Source of the DNA: Neoalteromonas flava
GTDB taxonomy: Bacteria; Pseudomonadota; Gammaproteobacteria; Enterobacterales; Alteromonadaceae
Length of the DNA stretch: 64,000 bases
Assembly (NCBI RefSeq): GCF_002807685.1
Contig: NZ_PEAX01000004.1
Coordinates: forward strand, 1-64,000
Reading direction: 5' to 3'
How positions within the stretch are numbered: position 1 is the first letter of the stretch; the number at the start of each line of letters is the position of its first letter. A program made the position numbers and the translations under genes. This document shows, in pieces, positions 10,375 to 19,240 of the stretch. The notes beneath the pieces are model-generated. The model saw nothing but the letters and a program-made list of their open reading frames with translations. It made no database searches and was not told the DNA's origin.

Positions 10375-11754
10375 ATGAAAATTATCATCGTTGGTGCTGG
10401 ACAAGTTGGCGGAACGCTTGCAGAAAACTTAGTCGGTGAAAAAAACGAAATTACGATAATTGACGCCGATGGTGAACGCTTACGCGAATTACAAGATCGC
10501 CTCGATCTTAAAGTAGTGACTGGCTATGGCTCGCATCCTGACGTTTTAAGGCAAGCCGGCGCTGAAGATGCTGACATGTTAATTGCGGTAACCAATAGCG
10601 ATGAAAGTAACATGCTCGCCTGTCAGGTTGCGCACTCACTGTTTAATACCCCCACCAAAATTGCTCGTGTGCGCTCTGAAGAATATTTGTTGTATCAAGA
10701 AGACCTTTTTGATTCCACTCATATTCCTATTGATCATGTAATTGCACCGGAGCAACTAGTAACCAAAGCGATCAAGCGACTCATTGATTATCCCGGTGCT
10801 TTGCAGGTTGTTGAGTTTGGTGATGGCAATGCGAGTCTGGTCGCAGTAAAAGCGTATTATGGTGGACTTTTGGTTGGCCATGCCTTGTCTGCACTCAAAG
10901 AACACATGCCCAATGTAGAAACTCGCGTGGCAGCCATTTATCGACGCGGTAAACCCATTCGTCCACTGGGTTCGACCATTATAGAGGCCGATGATGAAGT
11001 GTTCTTCATTGCTGCAACCAAGCACATCCGTGCAGTAATGAGTGAGCTACAGAAACTCGAATCGAGCTACAAACGCATTATGATTGCGGGTGGCGGATTG
11101 ATCGGTGCAGGGTTAGCCAAGCGTCTCGAACACAAGCATTCAGTTAAGCTGATTGAATACAATCAGGAGCGTGCCCGCTATTTGGCCGCCCATCTGGACA
11201 AAACCATTGTGTTTAGTGGTGACGCTTCAGACGCCGAACTGCTTAGCGAAGAAAATGTTGAACAAGTAGACGCCTTTATCGCCGTGACCAATGACGACGA
11301 AGCAAACATAATGTCTGCTATGCTCGCGAAGCGTATGGGCGCTAAGAAAACCATGGTACTTATTCAGCGCAGTGCGTATGTTGATCTTGTGCAAGGCGGT
11401 GAAATTGATATTGCTGTATCCCCGCAACAAGCCACAATTTCGGCTTTATTAACCCACGTACGCCGTGGTGATATTGTTAACGTATATTCGCTCAGACGCG
11501 GCGCAGCTGAAGCCATTGAAGCGATTGCCCATGGTGACGAAACAACTTCTAAAGTTGTTGGCCGTCAAATCCGGGATATTAAACTTCCACCTGGCACCAC
11601 AATTGGTGCAGTTGTGCGCGAAGATTCTGTGATCATCGCGCATAGCGACACTAAGATTGAAGCTAATGATCACGTGATCATGTTTTTGGTCGACAAGAAA
11701 TTCATTGGTGACGTTGAAAAGCTATTCCAACCGAGCGCATTCTTTTTTGGCTAA
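10375..11754 (+). CDS. trkA: Trk potassium uptake NAD-binding subunit TrkA
   Basis: TrkA is the cytosolic regulatory ring of the Trk K+ transporter. The 459-residue protein is a tandem duplication of RCK modules: the first NAD-binding Rossmann fold starts with [15 protein letters not shown] (about 3-17) and the second with [15 protein letters not shown] (about 231), each followed by a TrkA-C domain. It ends the def-fmt-rsmB-trkA operon. Its membrane partner TrkH lies immediately downstream on the opposite strand, so the pair is convergent rather than co-transcribed. Confidence 0.98.
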   Translation: MKIIIVGAGQVGGTLAENLVGEKNEITIIDADGERLRELQDRLDLKVVTGYGSHPDVLRQAGAEDADMLIAVTNSDESNMLACQVAHSLFNTPTKIARVRSEEYLLYQEDLFDSTHIPIDHVIAPEQLVTKAIKRLIDYPGALQVVEFGDGNASLVAVKAYYGGLLVGHALSALKEHMPNVETRVAAIYRRGKPIRPLGSTIIEADDEVFFIAATKHIRAVMSELQKLESSYKRIMIAGGGLIGAGLAKRLEHKHSVKLIEYNQERARYLAAHLDKTIVFSGDASDAELLSEENVEQVDAFIAVTNDDEANIMSAMLAKRMGAKKTMVLIQRSAYVDLVQGGEIDIAVSPQQATISALLTHVRRGDIVNVYSLRRGAAEAIEAIAHGDETTSKVVGRQIRDIKLPPGTTIGAVVREDSVIIAHSDTKIEANDHVIMFLVDKKFIGDVEKLFQPSAFFFG

Positions 11755-11779
11755 ACGCCTTTAACCTCACTGTAATTTT

Positions 11780-11817
11780 TATCTCGCTACACCATTCTAG
11801 CTGAGCATAGCGAGATA
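11780..11817. repeat. inverted repeat between convergent trkA and trkH
   Basis: A perfect 10-bp inverted repeat, TATCTCGCTA (11780-11789) and TAGCGAGATA (11808-11817), with an 18-nt loop, lies in the 77-bp gap where trkA and trkH meet tail to tail. It is symmetric and could act as a shared transcript end in both directions, although a long T-run is missing on each side. Confidence 0.5.
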
Positions 11818-11831
11818 CATAGCGTGACGGC

Positions 11832-13283
11832 TTAACTGCGCCAAAAGGTGGGAGAGAACAGCACCAGCAAGGAAAATATTTCCAAGCGTCCAAATAACAT
11901 CGCCAGCACTAGCAACCATTTACCCGAATCGCTTACGTCGGCATAAGTTCCAGCTACACTACCTAGGCCTGGACCTAGGTTATTTAACGTAGCTGCAGTT
12001 GCAGTGAAGGCTGTAATGTTATCTAAGCCGGTTGCTATCAGACCGATCATGATAACCACAAATACGATTGCGTAGGCAGAGAAAAACCCCCAAACGGCTT
12101 CAACCACCCGCTCTGGCATTGAGCGGTCTCCAAGTTTAACCGCATATACCGCGCGCGGGTGGATCAAGCGATCAACCTCTCGCTTACCTTGCAAGAACAG
12201 CAAGAACACTCGAATGACTTTCAAGCCACCACCCGTTGAACCGGCACAACCGCCAATAAAGCTGGAAAAGATCAGAAGTATAGGTAAATACGCAGGCCAT
12301 TCTGAAAAATTAGTCGTAGCGAAACCCGCCGTAGTACTGATAGATACCGCTTGTAACATGGCCTGATCAAGTGCAGTTTCAGCAGTATCGTAATAATTTT
12401 CACCGACAAGAACCAAAAAACAAACGGTGATCAGCGTAAATTGAATGGCAAAAAACGCTTTAAATTCAGGGTCGCGCCAATAGTTGTTCAGTGACCGCGA
12501 GGTAGCTGCGGCAAAATGTAATGAGAAATTCAGTGCTGCTATCCAGAGGAAAACGACACACACAATATTCACCAAAGGACTGTTGAAGTAACCTAAACTG
12601 GCGTCGTAGGTACTAAAGCCTCCTATTGCAATGGTGGAGAACGCATGACAAACCGCATCGAACAAATTCATTCCGGCAAACCAATAGGCTACGGTGCACG
12701 CCGTGGTTAAAGCCAAATAAATATACCAAAGTTGTTTTGCGGTATCAGCAATACGCGGGGTCATTTTGGAATCTTTCACTGGTCCTGGAGTTTCCGCACG
12801 ATAAAGCTGCATGCCCCCAACGCCCAATATAGGCAATATGGCAACGGCTAGTACGATAATCCCCATGCCGCCAAGCCATTGTAATTGCTGGCGGTAGAAC
12901 TGTACGGCCTTGGGTAAGTACTCAATACCTTCAATAACCGTTGCACCTGTTGTCGTCAGCCCAGAAAATGACTCGAAGAAAGCATCGGTAAAGCTCATTT
13001 CGGGTTGTTCTAACAGCACAAATGGCAAAGCACCGAAGCTCGCAAGCACCGTCCAAAATAAAACAACGATCAAAAACCCTTCTTTAGCACGCAAATCTGA
13101 TCGATTGAAACGGTTTGGATACCAAAACAACGTGCCGGTAATAATACATAGGAAAAATGCGAGGATAAAAGGCAGACCGCTGCCGTCTTTATAGATCAGT
13201 GAAACCAACGCAGGCGGGATCATTGTCACGCTGAACAGAGCAACCAGCAAACCTAGGATGCGGACAATTGACCGATATTGCAT
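11832..13283 (-). CDS. trkH: Trk potassium uptake transmembrane subunit
   Basis: TrkH is the K+-translocating membrane subunit gated by TrkA. The 483-residue protein is strongly hydrophobic with about ten membrane segments and repeated selectivity-filter P-loops, visible as SGLTTTGATVIEGIEYLPKA (first), STIAIGGFSTYDASLGYF (second), STTAGFATTNFSEWP (third) and a fourth ATLNNLGPGLGSV. The GSTGGGLKVIRV segment in the third repeat is also a family marker. Length matches E. coli TrkH (483). It is read convergently with trkA. Confidence 0.97.
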   Translation of the reverse strand: MQYRSIVRILGLLVALFSVTMIPPALVSLIYKDGSGLPFILAFFLCIITGTLFWYPNRFNRSDLRAKEGFLIVVLFWTVLASFGALPFVLLEQPEMSFTDAFFESFSGLTTTGATVIEGIEYLPKAVQFYRQQLQWLGGMGIIVLAVAILPILGVGGMQLYRAETPGPVKDSKMTPRIADTAKQLWYIYLALTTACTVAYWFAGMNLFDAVCHAFSTIAIGGFSTYDASLGYFNSPLVNIVCVVFLWIAALNFSLHFAAATSRSLNNYWRDPEFKAFFAIQFTLITVCFLVLVGENYYDTAETALDQAMLQAVSISTTAGFATTNFSEWPAYLPILLIFSSFIGGCAGSTGGGLKVIRVFLLFLQGKREVDRLIHPRAVYAVKLGDRSMPERVVEAVWGFFSAYAIVFVVIMIGLIATGLDNITAFTATAATLNNLGPGLGSVAGTYADVSDSGKWLLVLAMLFGRLEIFSLLVLFSPTFWRS

Positions 13284-13760
13284 GTAATTATTTTTTCCAG
13301 CGCAACAAAAAGGGGCTTAGCAAGATTATGGTGATATGCACCACAAACTTAAAGTTTTTTTATCGTACACAAGTCCACGGAAAATGCACTTATGCATTTA
13401 TGTGAGTTTTTAATAATCAAAAATGTTAAAAAATATTAACAAATGCTGTTTTATTCTCTTGGTAATGTGCTAGATTACTCAGCCGATTTGAAATGTCGAT
13501 GTAGTCGAAATTTCAATATCCACAGGATAAAAAAACAACAATTTAGGTAAATCCCTCAGTTCAAACGTCGAATTTATCCATACAAAACAACAGCTTGATA
13601 GAAGTTAAATAGTTTATCGGCTTTCTGTTTGCTTGCCTAAATATCAGCTTACTAACAGAGTTATCCACAACTCACTCCAAAAGCAATTTCAACTTTTACA
13701 TCATGGTTAAAGTACAGCGAATATGGCATTCTACGTGCACTGATTGCTGAGAAAATTTTC
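13284..13760. other. trkH-polA divergent intergenic region with DnaA-box-like sites
   Basis: This 477-bp AT-rich gap separates the divergent trkH and polA starts and holds no gene I can support. It contains one perfect DnaA box, TTATCCACA (13661-13669), and two one-mismatch copies on the same strand: ATATCCACA (13516-13524) and TTATCCATA (13574-13582). GATC sites are not clustered here, unlike at oriC. The sites may bind DnaA-ATP and influence polA, but that is inference. Confidence 0.45.
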
Positions 13761-16541
13761 ATGTCTACACACAAAAATCCTCCTTTTATACTAATTGATG
13801 GCTCTTCTTATCTGTTTAGAGCGTTCCATGGCATGCCTCCCTTGACCAATTCAAAAGGACAAGACACCGGAGCAATCTATGGCGTGATCAATATGCTAAA
13901 AAGTTTGCTCAAGGAATACCAACCTACCCATATTGCAGTGGTTTTTGACGCCAAAGGTAAAACCTTTCGAGATGATATCTATCCAGAATATAAGGCAAAC
14001 CGGCCGCCAATGCCTGAAGAGTTGCGGCAGCAAATAGAGGCACTCCATCAAATCATCAAAGCGATGGGATTACCTATTATCGTTGAGCCCAACGTAGAGG
14101 CCGACGACGTTATTGGTACGCTAGCCAAACAAGCCGGAGAACAGGGTATCAATACGCTGATCAGTACCGGTGATAAAGATATGGCTCAATTAGTGAATGA
14201 GCACGTGACATTAATCAATACTATGACAAATCAACTCATGGATATTGAAGGTGTAAAGCAAAAATTCGGAGTGCCGCCTGAACTGATTATCGACTTTCTC
14301 GCGTTGAAAGGAGACAAGGTCGACAATATCCCGGGAGTGCCTGGGATAGGCGATAAAAGTGCGCAAGGCTTGCTCAATGGTATCGGTGGGATAACAGAGA
14401 TCTACGCTAACTTGGATAAGATTGCTGAGCTGGATTTTCGTGGCGCGAAATCACTAGGCAATAAAATGGCTGAGTATCAAGAGCAAGCATTGTTGTCGTA
14501 TGAACTTGCAACCATTGCGGTTGATTTGGACTTGGAATACTCCCCCACTACATTAACGCCTACAGTTCCCGATTATCAGGCCTTAGCGACACTCTATACC
14601 GAATACGAATTTAAGCGTTGGTCGCAAGAAGCAAATCAACAAATAAGCGGGGGCTCAGCCAACACGCATGCTGATGGTGAAGAGGCCATTGACACAGAAG
14701 CATCGTCCCCCTCAGACAACAAATTTGAGCCCGGTGAGTACGAAACAATCACCACACAAGCTCAATTGGACAATTGGCTCACAAAGCTTAAGGATGCAAA
14801 TTTATACGCCATTGATACGGAAACGACGAGTTTGGATTACATGCAAGCTGAGTTAGTTGGATTCTCATTTTGCTGTGAGCTCGGACAGGCGGCTTATTTA
14901 CCTCTCGCCCATGATTATCCTGGCGCACCCGAGCAACTAGACCGCGCACAGGTACTGCAACAATTGAAACCTATCTTAGAGGATCCAACAGCTAAGAAAA
15001 TTGGTCAACACATTAAATATGATATGAATGTGTTAGCCAACTACGATATCCATCTTCGCGGAGTTGCCTATGACACCATGTTAGAGTCTTATGTACTCAA
15101 CAGCGTTGCTAGCCGACACGATATGGATACATTGGCCCTTGCCCATCTTGGGCATTCCACGATCAGCTTTGAAAGTGTGGCAGGTAAAGGCGCCAAGCAG
15201 CTCACTTTTAATCAAATAGCGCTCGAACAGGCCGCGCCTTATGCCGCAGAAGATGCAGAGGTTACTTTTGCTCTGCATCATGCGCTATGGCCTAGTGTTG
15301 ATGGCGTATCTACTCTACAGCAGGTTTATAGCGACATTGAACACCCTCTTATTGAGGTTTTGGCATGCATGGAACAAACCGGAGTATTGATCGATAGTCA
15401 ACGACTAAATCAACAATCACAAGATCTCGCTCAACGCATTATGGAGCTCGAAAAGGAAGTACATGCTGAAGCTGGTGAAGCGTTTAATCTGGGCTCAACT
15501 AAACAGTTACAACACATCTTATTTGACGTACTGGAATTACCGATTGTAAAGAAAACGCCAAAAGGCGCACCATCAACCTCCGAAGAGGTATTGCAGGAAC
15601 TGGCATTAGAATATCCTTTGCCCAAGTTAATTATGGAATATCGCGGGCTAACCAAATTAAAAAACACCTATACAGACAAGCTTCCAAAGATGATAAATCA
15701 TCGTACGGGCCGCGTGCATACCTCCTATCATCAAGCGGTTACGGCAACTGGACGGTTATCTTCAACTGAGCCTAACTTGCAAAACATTCCCATTCGAACA
15801 GCGGAAGGTCGGCGTGTAAGACAGGCGTTTGTTGCCCGCCCGGGATTTAAAATAGTCGCAGCGGATTACTCACAGATTGAACTGCGCATTATGGCTCACT
15901 TATCTGAGGATAGCGGCTTACAAAAGGCCTTCGCTGAAGGCAAAGACATTCATGCGGCGACTGCGGCTGAAGTTTTTGCTACTCCCCTAGACGACGTTTC
16001 TACCGATCAACGTCGGAGCGCAAAAGCAATAAACTTTGGCTTGATTTACGGCATGTCAGCTTTTGGGTTAGCCAAACAACTCAATATTCCACGCCACGAC
16101 GCACAGCATTATATGGATACCTACTTTGAACGCTATCCAGGTGTATTGACTTATATGGAACAGACCCGCGAAAACGCTAAAGCCGATGGTTATGTAACCA
16201 CTGTATATGGTCGACGCTTGTATTTACCGGATATAAAAGCCAGCAATGGTGCTCGGCGTAAAGGTGCAGAAAGAGCTGCTATTAATGCACCAATGCAAGG
16301 CACCGCTGCAGATATCATTAAGAAAGCAATGATCGCCGTGCATAATTGGGTCTCTGACCAAGAGGAAGACTCTATTTACATGATAATGCAAGTGCATGAC
16401 GAATTGGTTTTTGAAATAAAAGAACAATTTATAGATGGTTATGTAAATAAAATTACAGAAATCATGGAGAATGCCGTTTCCCTATCCGTCCCGCTAGTTG
16501 TCGAAGCAGGCGTTGGCGATAACTGGGATGAGGCACACTAA
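13761..16541 (+). CDS. polA: DNA polymerase I
   Basis: PolA performs nick translation, Okazaki primer removal and repair. The 926-residue protein has all three modules: the 5'-3' exonuclease (about 1-290, with AVVFDAKGKTFRDDIYPEYKANR and VEADDVIGTLA), the 3'-5' proofreading exonuclease (about 330-520, with the intact catalytic AIDTETTSLD motif), and the polymerase (about 530-926, with DYSQIELRIMAHLS, RRSAKAINFGLIYG and the catalytic QVHDELVFE). Length matches E. coli PolA (928). The gene is monocistronic and followed by the Spot 42 RNA gene, as in enterobacteria and vibrios. Confidence 0.99.
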   Translation: MSTHKNPPFILIDGSSYLFRAFHGMPPLTNSKGQDTGAIYGVINMLKSLLKEYQPTHIAVVFDAKGKTFRDDIYPEYKANRPPMPEELRQQIEALHQIIKAMGLPIIVEPNVEADDVIGTLAKQAGEQGINTLISTGDKDMAQLVNEHVTLINTMTNQLMDIEGVKQKFGVPPELIIDFLALKGDKVDNIPGVPGIGDKSAQGLLNGIGGITEIYANLDKIAELDFRGAKSLGNKMAEYQEQALLSYELATIAVDLDLEYSPTTLTPTVPDYQALATLYTEYEFKRWSQEANQQISGGSANTHADGEEAIDTEASSPSDNKFEPGEYETITTQAQLDNWLTKLKDANLYAIDTETTSLDYMQAELVGFSFCCELGQAAYLPLAHDYPGAPEQLDRAQVLQQLKPILEDPTAKKIGQHIKYDMNVLANYDIHLRGVAYDTMLESYVLNSVASRHDMDTLALAHLGHSTISFESVAGKGAKQLTFNQIALEQAAPYAAEDAEVTFALHHALWPSVDGVSTLQQVYSDIEHPLIEVLACMEQTGVLIDSQRLNQQSQDLAQRIMELEKEVHAEAGEAFNLGSTKQLQHILFDVLELPIVKKTPKGAPSTSEEVLQELALEYPLPKLIMEYRGLTKLKNTYTDKLPKMINHRTGRVHTSYHQAVTATGRLSSTEPNLQNIPIRTAEGRRVRQAFVARPGFKIVAADYSQIELRIMAHLSEDSGLQKAFAEGKDIHAATAAEVFATPLDDVSTDQRRSAKAINFGLIYGMSAFGLAKQLNIPRHDAQHYMDTYFERYPGVLTYMEQTRENAKADGYVTTVYGRRLYLPDIKASNGARRKGAERAAINAPMQGTAADIIKKAMIAVHNWVSDQEEDSIYMIMQVHDELVFEIKEQFIDGYVNKITEIMENAVSLSVPLVVEAGVGDNWDEAH

Positions 16542-16565
16542 GAGGATTAGGCTCGCCAAAATTTG

Positions 16566-16580
16566 TGTAATTTTATTACA
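16566..16580. promoter_or_regulatory. palindrome upstream of the spf promoter
   Basis: TGTAA-TTTTA-TTACA is a perfect palindromic arrangement with an odd 5-bp centre, ending 6 bp before the -35 of the spf promoter. spf is controlled by CRP in enterobacteria from this position, but CRP needs a 6-bp spacer between TGTGA/TCACA half-sites, so this is only CRP-like. It may be a site for CRP or another regulator. Confidence 0.35.
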
Positions 16581-16586
16581 AAAAAC

Positions 16587-16614
16587 TTGCAATATTACTC
16601 CCCTGCGCTAAACT
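16587..16614 (+). promoter_or_regulatory. spf promoter
   Basis: -35 TTGCAA (16587-16592), 16-bp spacer and -10 TAAACT (16609-16614). The predicted start is the G at 16622, which is exactly where similarity to the Spot 42 5' end begins. Confidence 0.65.
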
Positions 16615-16621
16615 TTGCGTT

Positions 16622-16696
16622 GTAGGGTACAGAGGTTAACAAATTTTGTGTTTCAACCTTTGATTTGGCCCCAGCGCTTGTCGCTGGGGTTTTTTT
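16622..16696 (+). ncRNA. spf: Spot 42 small RNA (short form)
   Basis: Spot 42 is an Hfq-dependent RNA that represses catabolic genes when cAMP-CRP is low. The first 15 nt (GTAGGGTACAGAGGT) match the E. coli Spot 42 5' end, and the later block GATTTGGC and the terminal C-rich terminator stem also match its plan. The position immediately after polA and before engB is the conserved spf locus. At about 75 nt it is shorter than the 109-nt E. coli RNA: the central part between the 5' block and GATTTGGC is reduced. It ends in a strong intrinsic terminator. Confidence 0.85.
16669..16696 (+). terminator. spf intrinsic terminator
   Basis: An 8-bp perfect stem CCCCAGCG / CGCTGGGG with a 5-nt loop is followed by seven T residues. 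It ends Spot 42 and any polA read-through. Confidence 0.9.
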
Positions 16697-16792
16697 ATGC
16701 GCGAAAGAAAATTTTTTGAATTAATTTGAACTATTTAAAAACTCAAAGACTCTTATCTTCGGTTTTTGTGTGTTTTCTCTGAAGTCCTGTTG

Positions 16793-16818
16793 CCCCGCTT
16801 ATACAGCGGGGTTTTTTT
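16793..16818 (+). terminator. second plus-strand terminator between spf and engB
   Basis: A 7-bp perfect stem CCCCGCT / AGCGGGG with a 5-nt loop is followed by seven T residues on the plus strand; the T-run overlaps the engB stop codon. On the minus strand no T-run follows the stem, so it does not serve engB. With spf already terminated 100 nt upstream, it has no obvious client and may end an unrecognised short transcript from the 16697-16790 gap or act as a backup. Confidence 0.75.
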
Positions 16819-17422
16819 ATTCTTTTGACTCAATCCCCATCCATGTATGTAATGTGTTTTCCAAGTCAGGTAAGCCCAAACGATTCAATGAAGAAAAACA
16901 CTTAACGGTTACATCGCCACAAAATGCTAGTGCCGCCTCCTGAGTAAACATCAATTGCTGTTTGCGCTTACCGCTTTTTAATTTATCCGCTTTGGTTAAC
17001 AGAGCTAAAACTGGAATATTTGCCGAAACTGCCCAATGAATTAACTCCTGGTCTAGATCTTTAAATGGATGGCGAATGTCCATTAGCACCACCAACCCTT
17101 TTAGTGATTTACGCTTTTGCAAATATTCTGCTAACGCTTGCTGCCACTTTTTCTTCATAGCGATTGGCACTTTGGCGTAACCGTAGCCGGGTAAATCAAC
17201 CAAACGCTTACCTTCATCTAGCTCAAACACATTGATCATTTGAGTTCGGCCCGGCGTTTTACTGGTTCTGGCTAAACTCTTCTGCCGTGTTAACGTATTC
17301 AGCGCACTACTTTTCCCGGCATTGGAGCGGCCAGCAAATGCAACTTCAATACCGGTATCATCGCCGAGATGTCGAATATCGGGCGCACTAAGGGCAAATT
17401 TTGCTTGTGTAAAATAGGTCAT
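16817..17422 (-). CDS. engB: ribosome biogenesis GTPase EngB (YsxC/YihA)
   Basis: EngB is an essential GTPase needed for late assembly of the large ribosomal subunit. The 201-residue protein shows the full G-motif set: G1 GRSNAGKSS (about 31-39), G2 TPGRTQ, G3 DLPGYGYAK and G4 TKADK. Length is typical. It is convergent with polA-spf, the arrangement also found in E. coli (polA-spf-yihA). Confidence 0.98.
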   Translation of the reverse strand: MTYFTQAKFALSAPDIRHLGDDTGIEVAFAGRSNAGKSSALNTLTRQKSLARTSKTPGRTQMINVFELDEGKRLVDLPGYGYAKVPIAMKKKWQQALAEYLQKRKSLKGLVVLMDIRHPFKDLDQELIHWAVSANIPVLALLTKADKLKSGKRKQQLMFTQEAALAFCGDVTVKCFSSLNRLGLPDLENTLHTWMGIESKE

Positions 17423-17593
17423 CTGTTGTCCATTGCATCACGCTAAGCGTTCAAAACAGGGCGACACTCGCAGTAAAACCAGATAAATCTGCACTATTTA
17501 TGTGCTAATAGGTTTTTCTGACGAATGAAACGTGTAAAATGTGAATGTTATCACGCTTTTAGGGTAACTTTTTAATTGCGGAAGAATAGATTT

Positions 17594-18229
17594 ATGAAAA
17601 AACTTGGTTTGCTATTTTGTGTTGCAATACTTTCTACCAGTGGAGCCATCGCTCAAGAAAGTATGCAAGGTGATCCTGAAGCAGGAAAAGCTAAATCAGC
17701 AGCCTGCGCCGCGTGTCATGGTGCTGACGGTAACAGCATTATTGATATGAACCCTAAGCTAGCGGGTCAGCATGCGAGCTATCTAGTCAAGCAGCTACAG
17801 GATTTTAGAACGGCGTCTCAGACTGGCGGTTCTGAAGGACGTAATAACGCTGTGATGAATGGGTTTGCTGCAGGCTTATCTGATCAAGACATGCTGGATA
17901 TTGCTGCATATTTTGCAAGCCAAGATATGAAACCAGGCTCTACACCTGAAGACATGATCGATGCTGGCGCTGCACTTTATCGTGGTGGTGATGCTGAACG
18001 TGGTATTACAGCCTGTATTGCTTGTCACGGTCCAAAAGGTAATGGTATGGGCTTGGCTAACTTTCCAGACATCAGCGGTCAACACGTAACCTATACTAAA
18101 ACACAGTTAGAAATGTTCCGCTCTGGTCAGCGCGCTAATGACCTGAACGGCATGATGCGTGATATCGCGAAGAAATTAACTGACGAAGATATCGAGTTAT
18201 TATCTAATTATGTCAGTGGTTTACATTAA
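17594..18229 (+). CDS. di-heme cytochrome c4
   Basis: Cytochrome c4 is a periplasmic two-domain electron carrier feeding terminal oxidases. From the ATG at 17594 it is 211 residues: a Sec signal peptide (MKKLGLLFCVAILSTSGAIAQ), then two class I cytochrome c domains with heme motifs CAACHG (about 43) and CIACHG (about 137), each followed by a downstream Met-containing ligand region. A TTG 18 nt upstream would spoil the signal peptide N-region and is not preferred. The engB-cytochrome c4 neighbourhood (divergent) is common in gammaproteobacteria. Confidence 0.96.
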   Translation: MKKLGLLFCVAILSTSGAIAQESMQGDPEAGKAKSAACAACHGADGNSIIDMNPKLAGQHASYLVKQLQDFRTASQTGGSEGRNNAVMNGFAAGLSDQDMLDIAAYFASQDMKPGSTPEDMIDAGAALYRGGDAERGITACIACHGPKGNGMGLANFPDISGQHVTYTKTQLEMFRSGQRANDLNGMMRDIAKKLTDEDIELLSNYVSGLH

Positions 18230-18230
18230 C

Positions 18231-18256
18231 CCGTCAAAATTTTGTCGGTTTTTTTT
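18231..18256 (+). terminator. probable terminator of the cytochrome c4 gene
   Basis: CCGTCAAAA / TTTTGTCGG forms an imperfect hairpin (one T-T mismatch, almost no loop) directly followed by eight T residues, starting one base after the stop codon. Confidence 0.6.
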
Positions 18257-18265
18257 GTAAAAAAG

Positions 18266-18293
18266 TTGTAATAAAAATAATTTGCTGTATTCT
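18266..18293 (+). promoter_or_regulatory. promoter of the candidate CsrA-type RNA
   Basis: -35 TTGTAA (18266-18271), 16-bp spacer and -10 TATTCT (18288-18293), giving a start near 18300. I see no convincing GacA/UvrY palindrome upstream. Confidence 0.45.
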
Positions 18294-18299
18294 ACTTGG

Positions 18300-18537
18300 C
18301 AAATCAGATGCAAGCGCTTTTCGTCGAACAACAATAATATAGCGTTAAGCGGGCAGATGAGAGTTACAGGAAGATTTAATAAAGCGTCAGGAAGACCCAA
18401 AACAATTTAAATACTCTGTAAACAATAATAAAAAGAAGAGTTTTCCAGGAAGGAATAAAGCACACGACGTGCACAATGGGAGAAGTGTCATCTGACACTG
18501 ACAAATAAGGTGAAAGCGTATGCTCTCACCTTTTTTT
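18300..18537 (+). ncRNA. candidate CsrB/RsmY-like CsrA-sequestering RNA
   Basis: No coding region fits this 327-bp gap, yet it has a promoter-like element and a strong intrinsic terminator, so an independent RNA of about 240 nt is likely. It holds five GGA motifs (18369, 18390, 18448, 18452, 18479). Two sit in the loops of short stems exactly as in CsrB/RsmZ RNAs: GTC-AGGAA-GAC (18386-18396) and TTCC-AGGAA-GGAA (18443-18455). Further hairpins are GCAC-ACGAC-GTGC (18460-18472) and AGTGTCA-TC-TGACACT (18484-18499). Binding of CsrA/RsmA is inference from these motifs; another regulatory RNA is possible. Confidence 0.55.
18509..18537 (+). terminator. intrinsic terminator of the candidate RNA
   Basis: GGTGAAAGC (18509-18517) and GCTCTCACC (18522-18530) form a 9-bp stem with one mismatch and a GTAT loop, followed by seven T residues. 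It lies 20 bp before the methyltransferase ATG, so that gene needs read-through or its own start signals. Confidence 0.85.
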
Positions 18538-18556
18538 CTTTCTAGCCCCAATAGAT

Positions 18557-19219
18557 ATGATCTGCCCAAATTGCCAAAGCCTCGATATCGAATTCTTCCA
18601 TCAAGATAAAAGGCGTTCGTACTTTCATTGTCTCCAGTGTGAATTGGTTTTTGTTGATCCGACTCAACTACCTCCTCTAACTACAGAAGAGCGGGAGTAT
18701 TCATTACACAATAACAGTGATAGCGACGATGGGTACCTACGTTTTCTCGATAGGGCAAGACTGCCGTTGCTAAAACATATCCCTTTAAATGCGTACGGCA
18801 TCGATTTTGGATCAGGCCCCAACCCAGTGCTAGCGAGGCGTTTGATTAACGATGGTTATCGAGTCGACGTATATGATCCCATTTTTGCACCTAATAAACA
18901 TTGGCTTGAACGTAGCAAAACCTATGACTTCATAGTGTCTACCGAAGCTATTGAGCATTTTCACAAGCCCCATAAAGAATGGCAGCTGTGGCTTCGTTTA
19001 CTGCGACCGAATGGGCACTTAATCATCATGACTAAACGTTGGCTTTCCAAAGCCCGTTTTAGTACCTGGCATTATAAGAATGACCCAACACATGTAAGCT
19101 TTTTTAGCCTTCGAACATTTGAGTACTTGGCTCAGCGTGATGGATTAACAATTAAATTTACCAGCGACGATGTAGTAGTGATGCAGCGAATTGCGACTCA
19201 GGATATAATCACTGATTAA
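18557..19219 (+). CDS. class I SAM-dependent methyltransferase with N-terminal zinc motif
   Basis: The 220-residue protein starts with a probable zinc ribbon (CPNC at 3-6 and CLQC at about 25-28) followed by a methyltransferase fold: GIDFGSGPNPVLARRL (SAM loop, about 81-96), VYDPIF (acidic end of strand 2), FIVSTEAIEHFHKPHKEW and LLRPNGHLIIMTKRW. This is the Methyltransf_23-type layout. The substrate is unknown. It is followed after 21 nt by yihI and may be co-transcribed with it. No signs of transfer are seen. Confidence 0.85.
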   Translation: MICPNCQSLDIEFFHQDKRRSYFHCLQCELVFVDPTQLPPLTTEEREYSLHNNSDSDDGYLRFLDRARLPLLKHIPLNAYGIDFGSGPNPVLARRLINDGYRVDVYDPIFAPNKHWLERSKTYDFIVSTEAIEHFHKPHKEWQLWLRLLRPNGHLIIMTKRWLSKARFSTWHYKNDPTHVSFFSLRTFEYLAQRDGLTIKFTSDDVVVMQRIATQDIITD

Positions 19220-19240
19220 TTCATTCATAGGAAATAACCG

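Noticed and set aside
11669-11684. Palindrome TGATCACGTGATCA inside trkA, parS-like at its CACGTG core
   Set aside because: The outer bases do not match TGTTNCACGTGAAACA, and the CACGTG core alone is common; the codons are ordinary for TrkA.
16563-16580. CRP site upstream of spf
   Set aside because: The TGTAA/TTACA half-sites have a 5-bp, not 6-bp, spacer and lack the G of TGTGA, so a firm CRP call is not supported; listed only as a palindrome.
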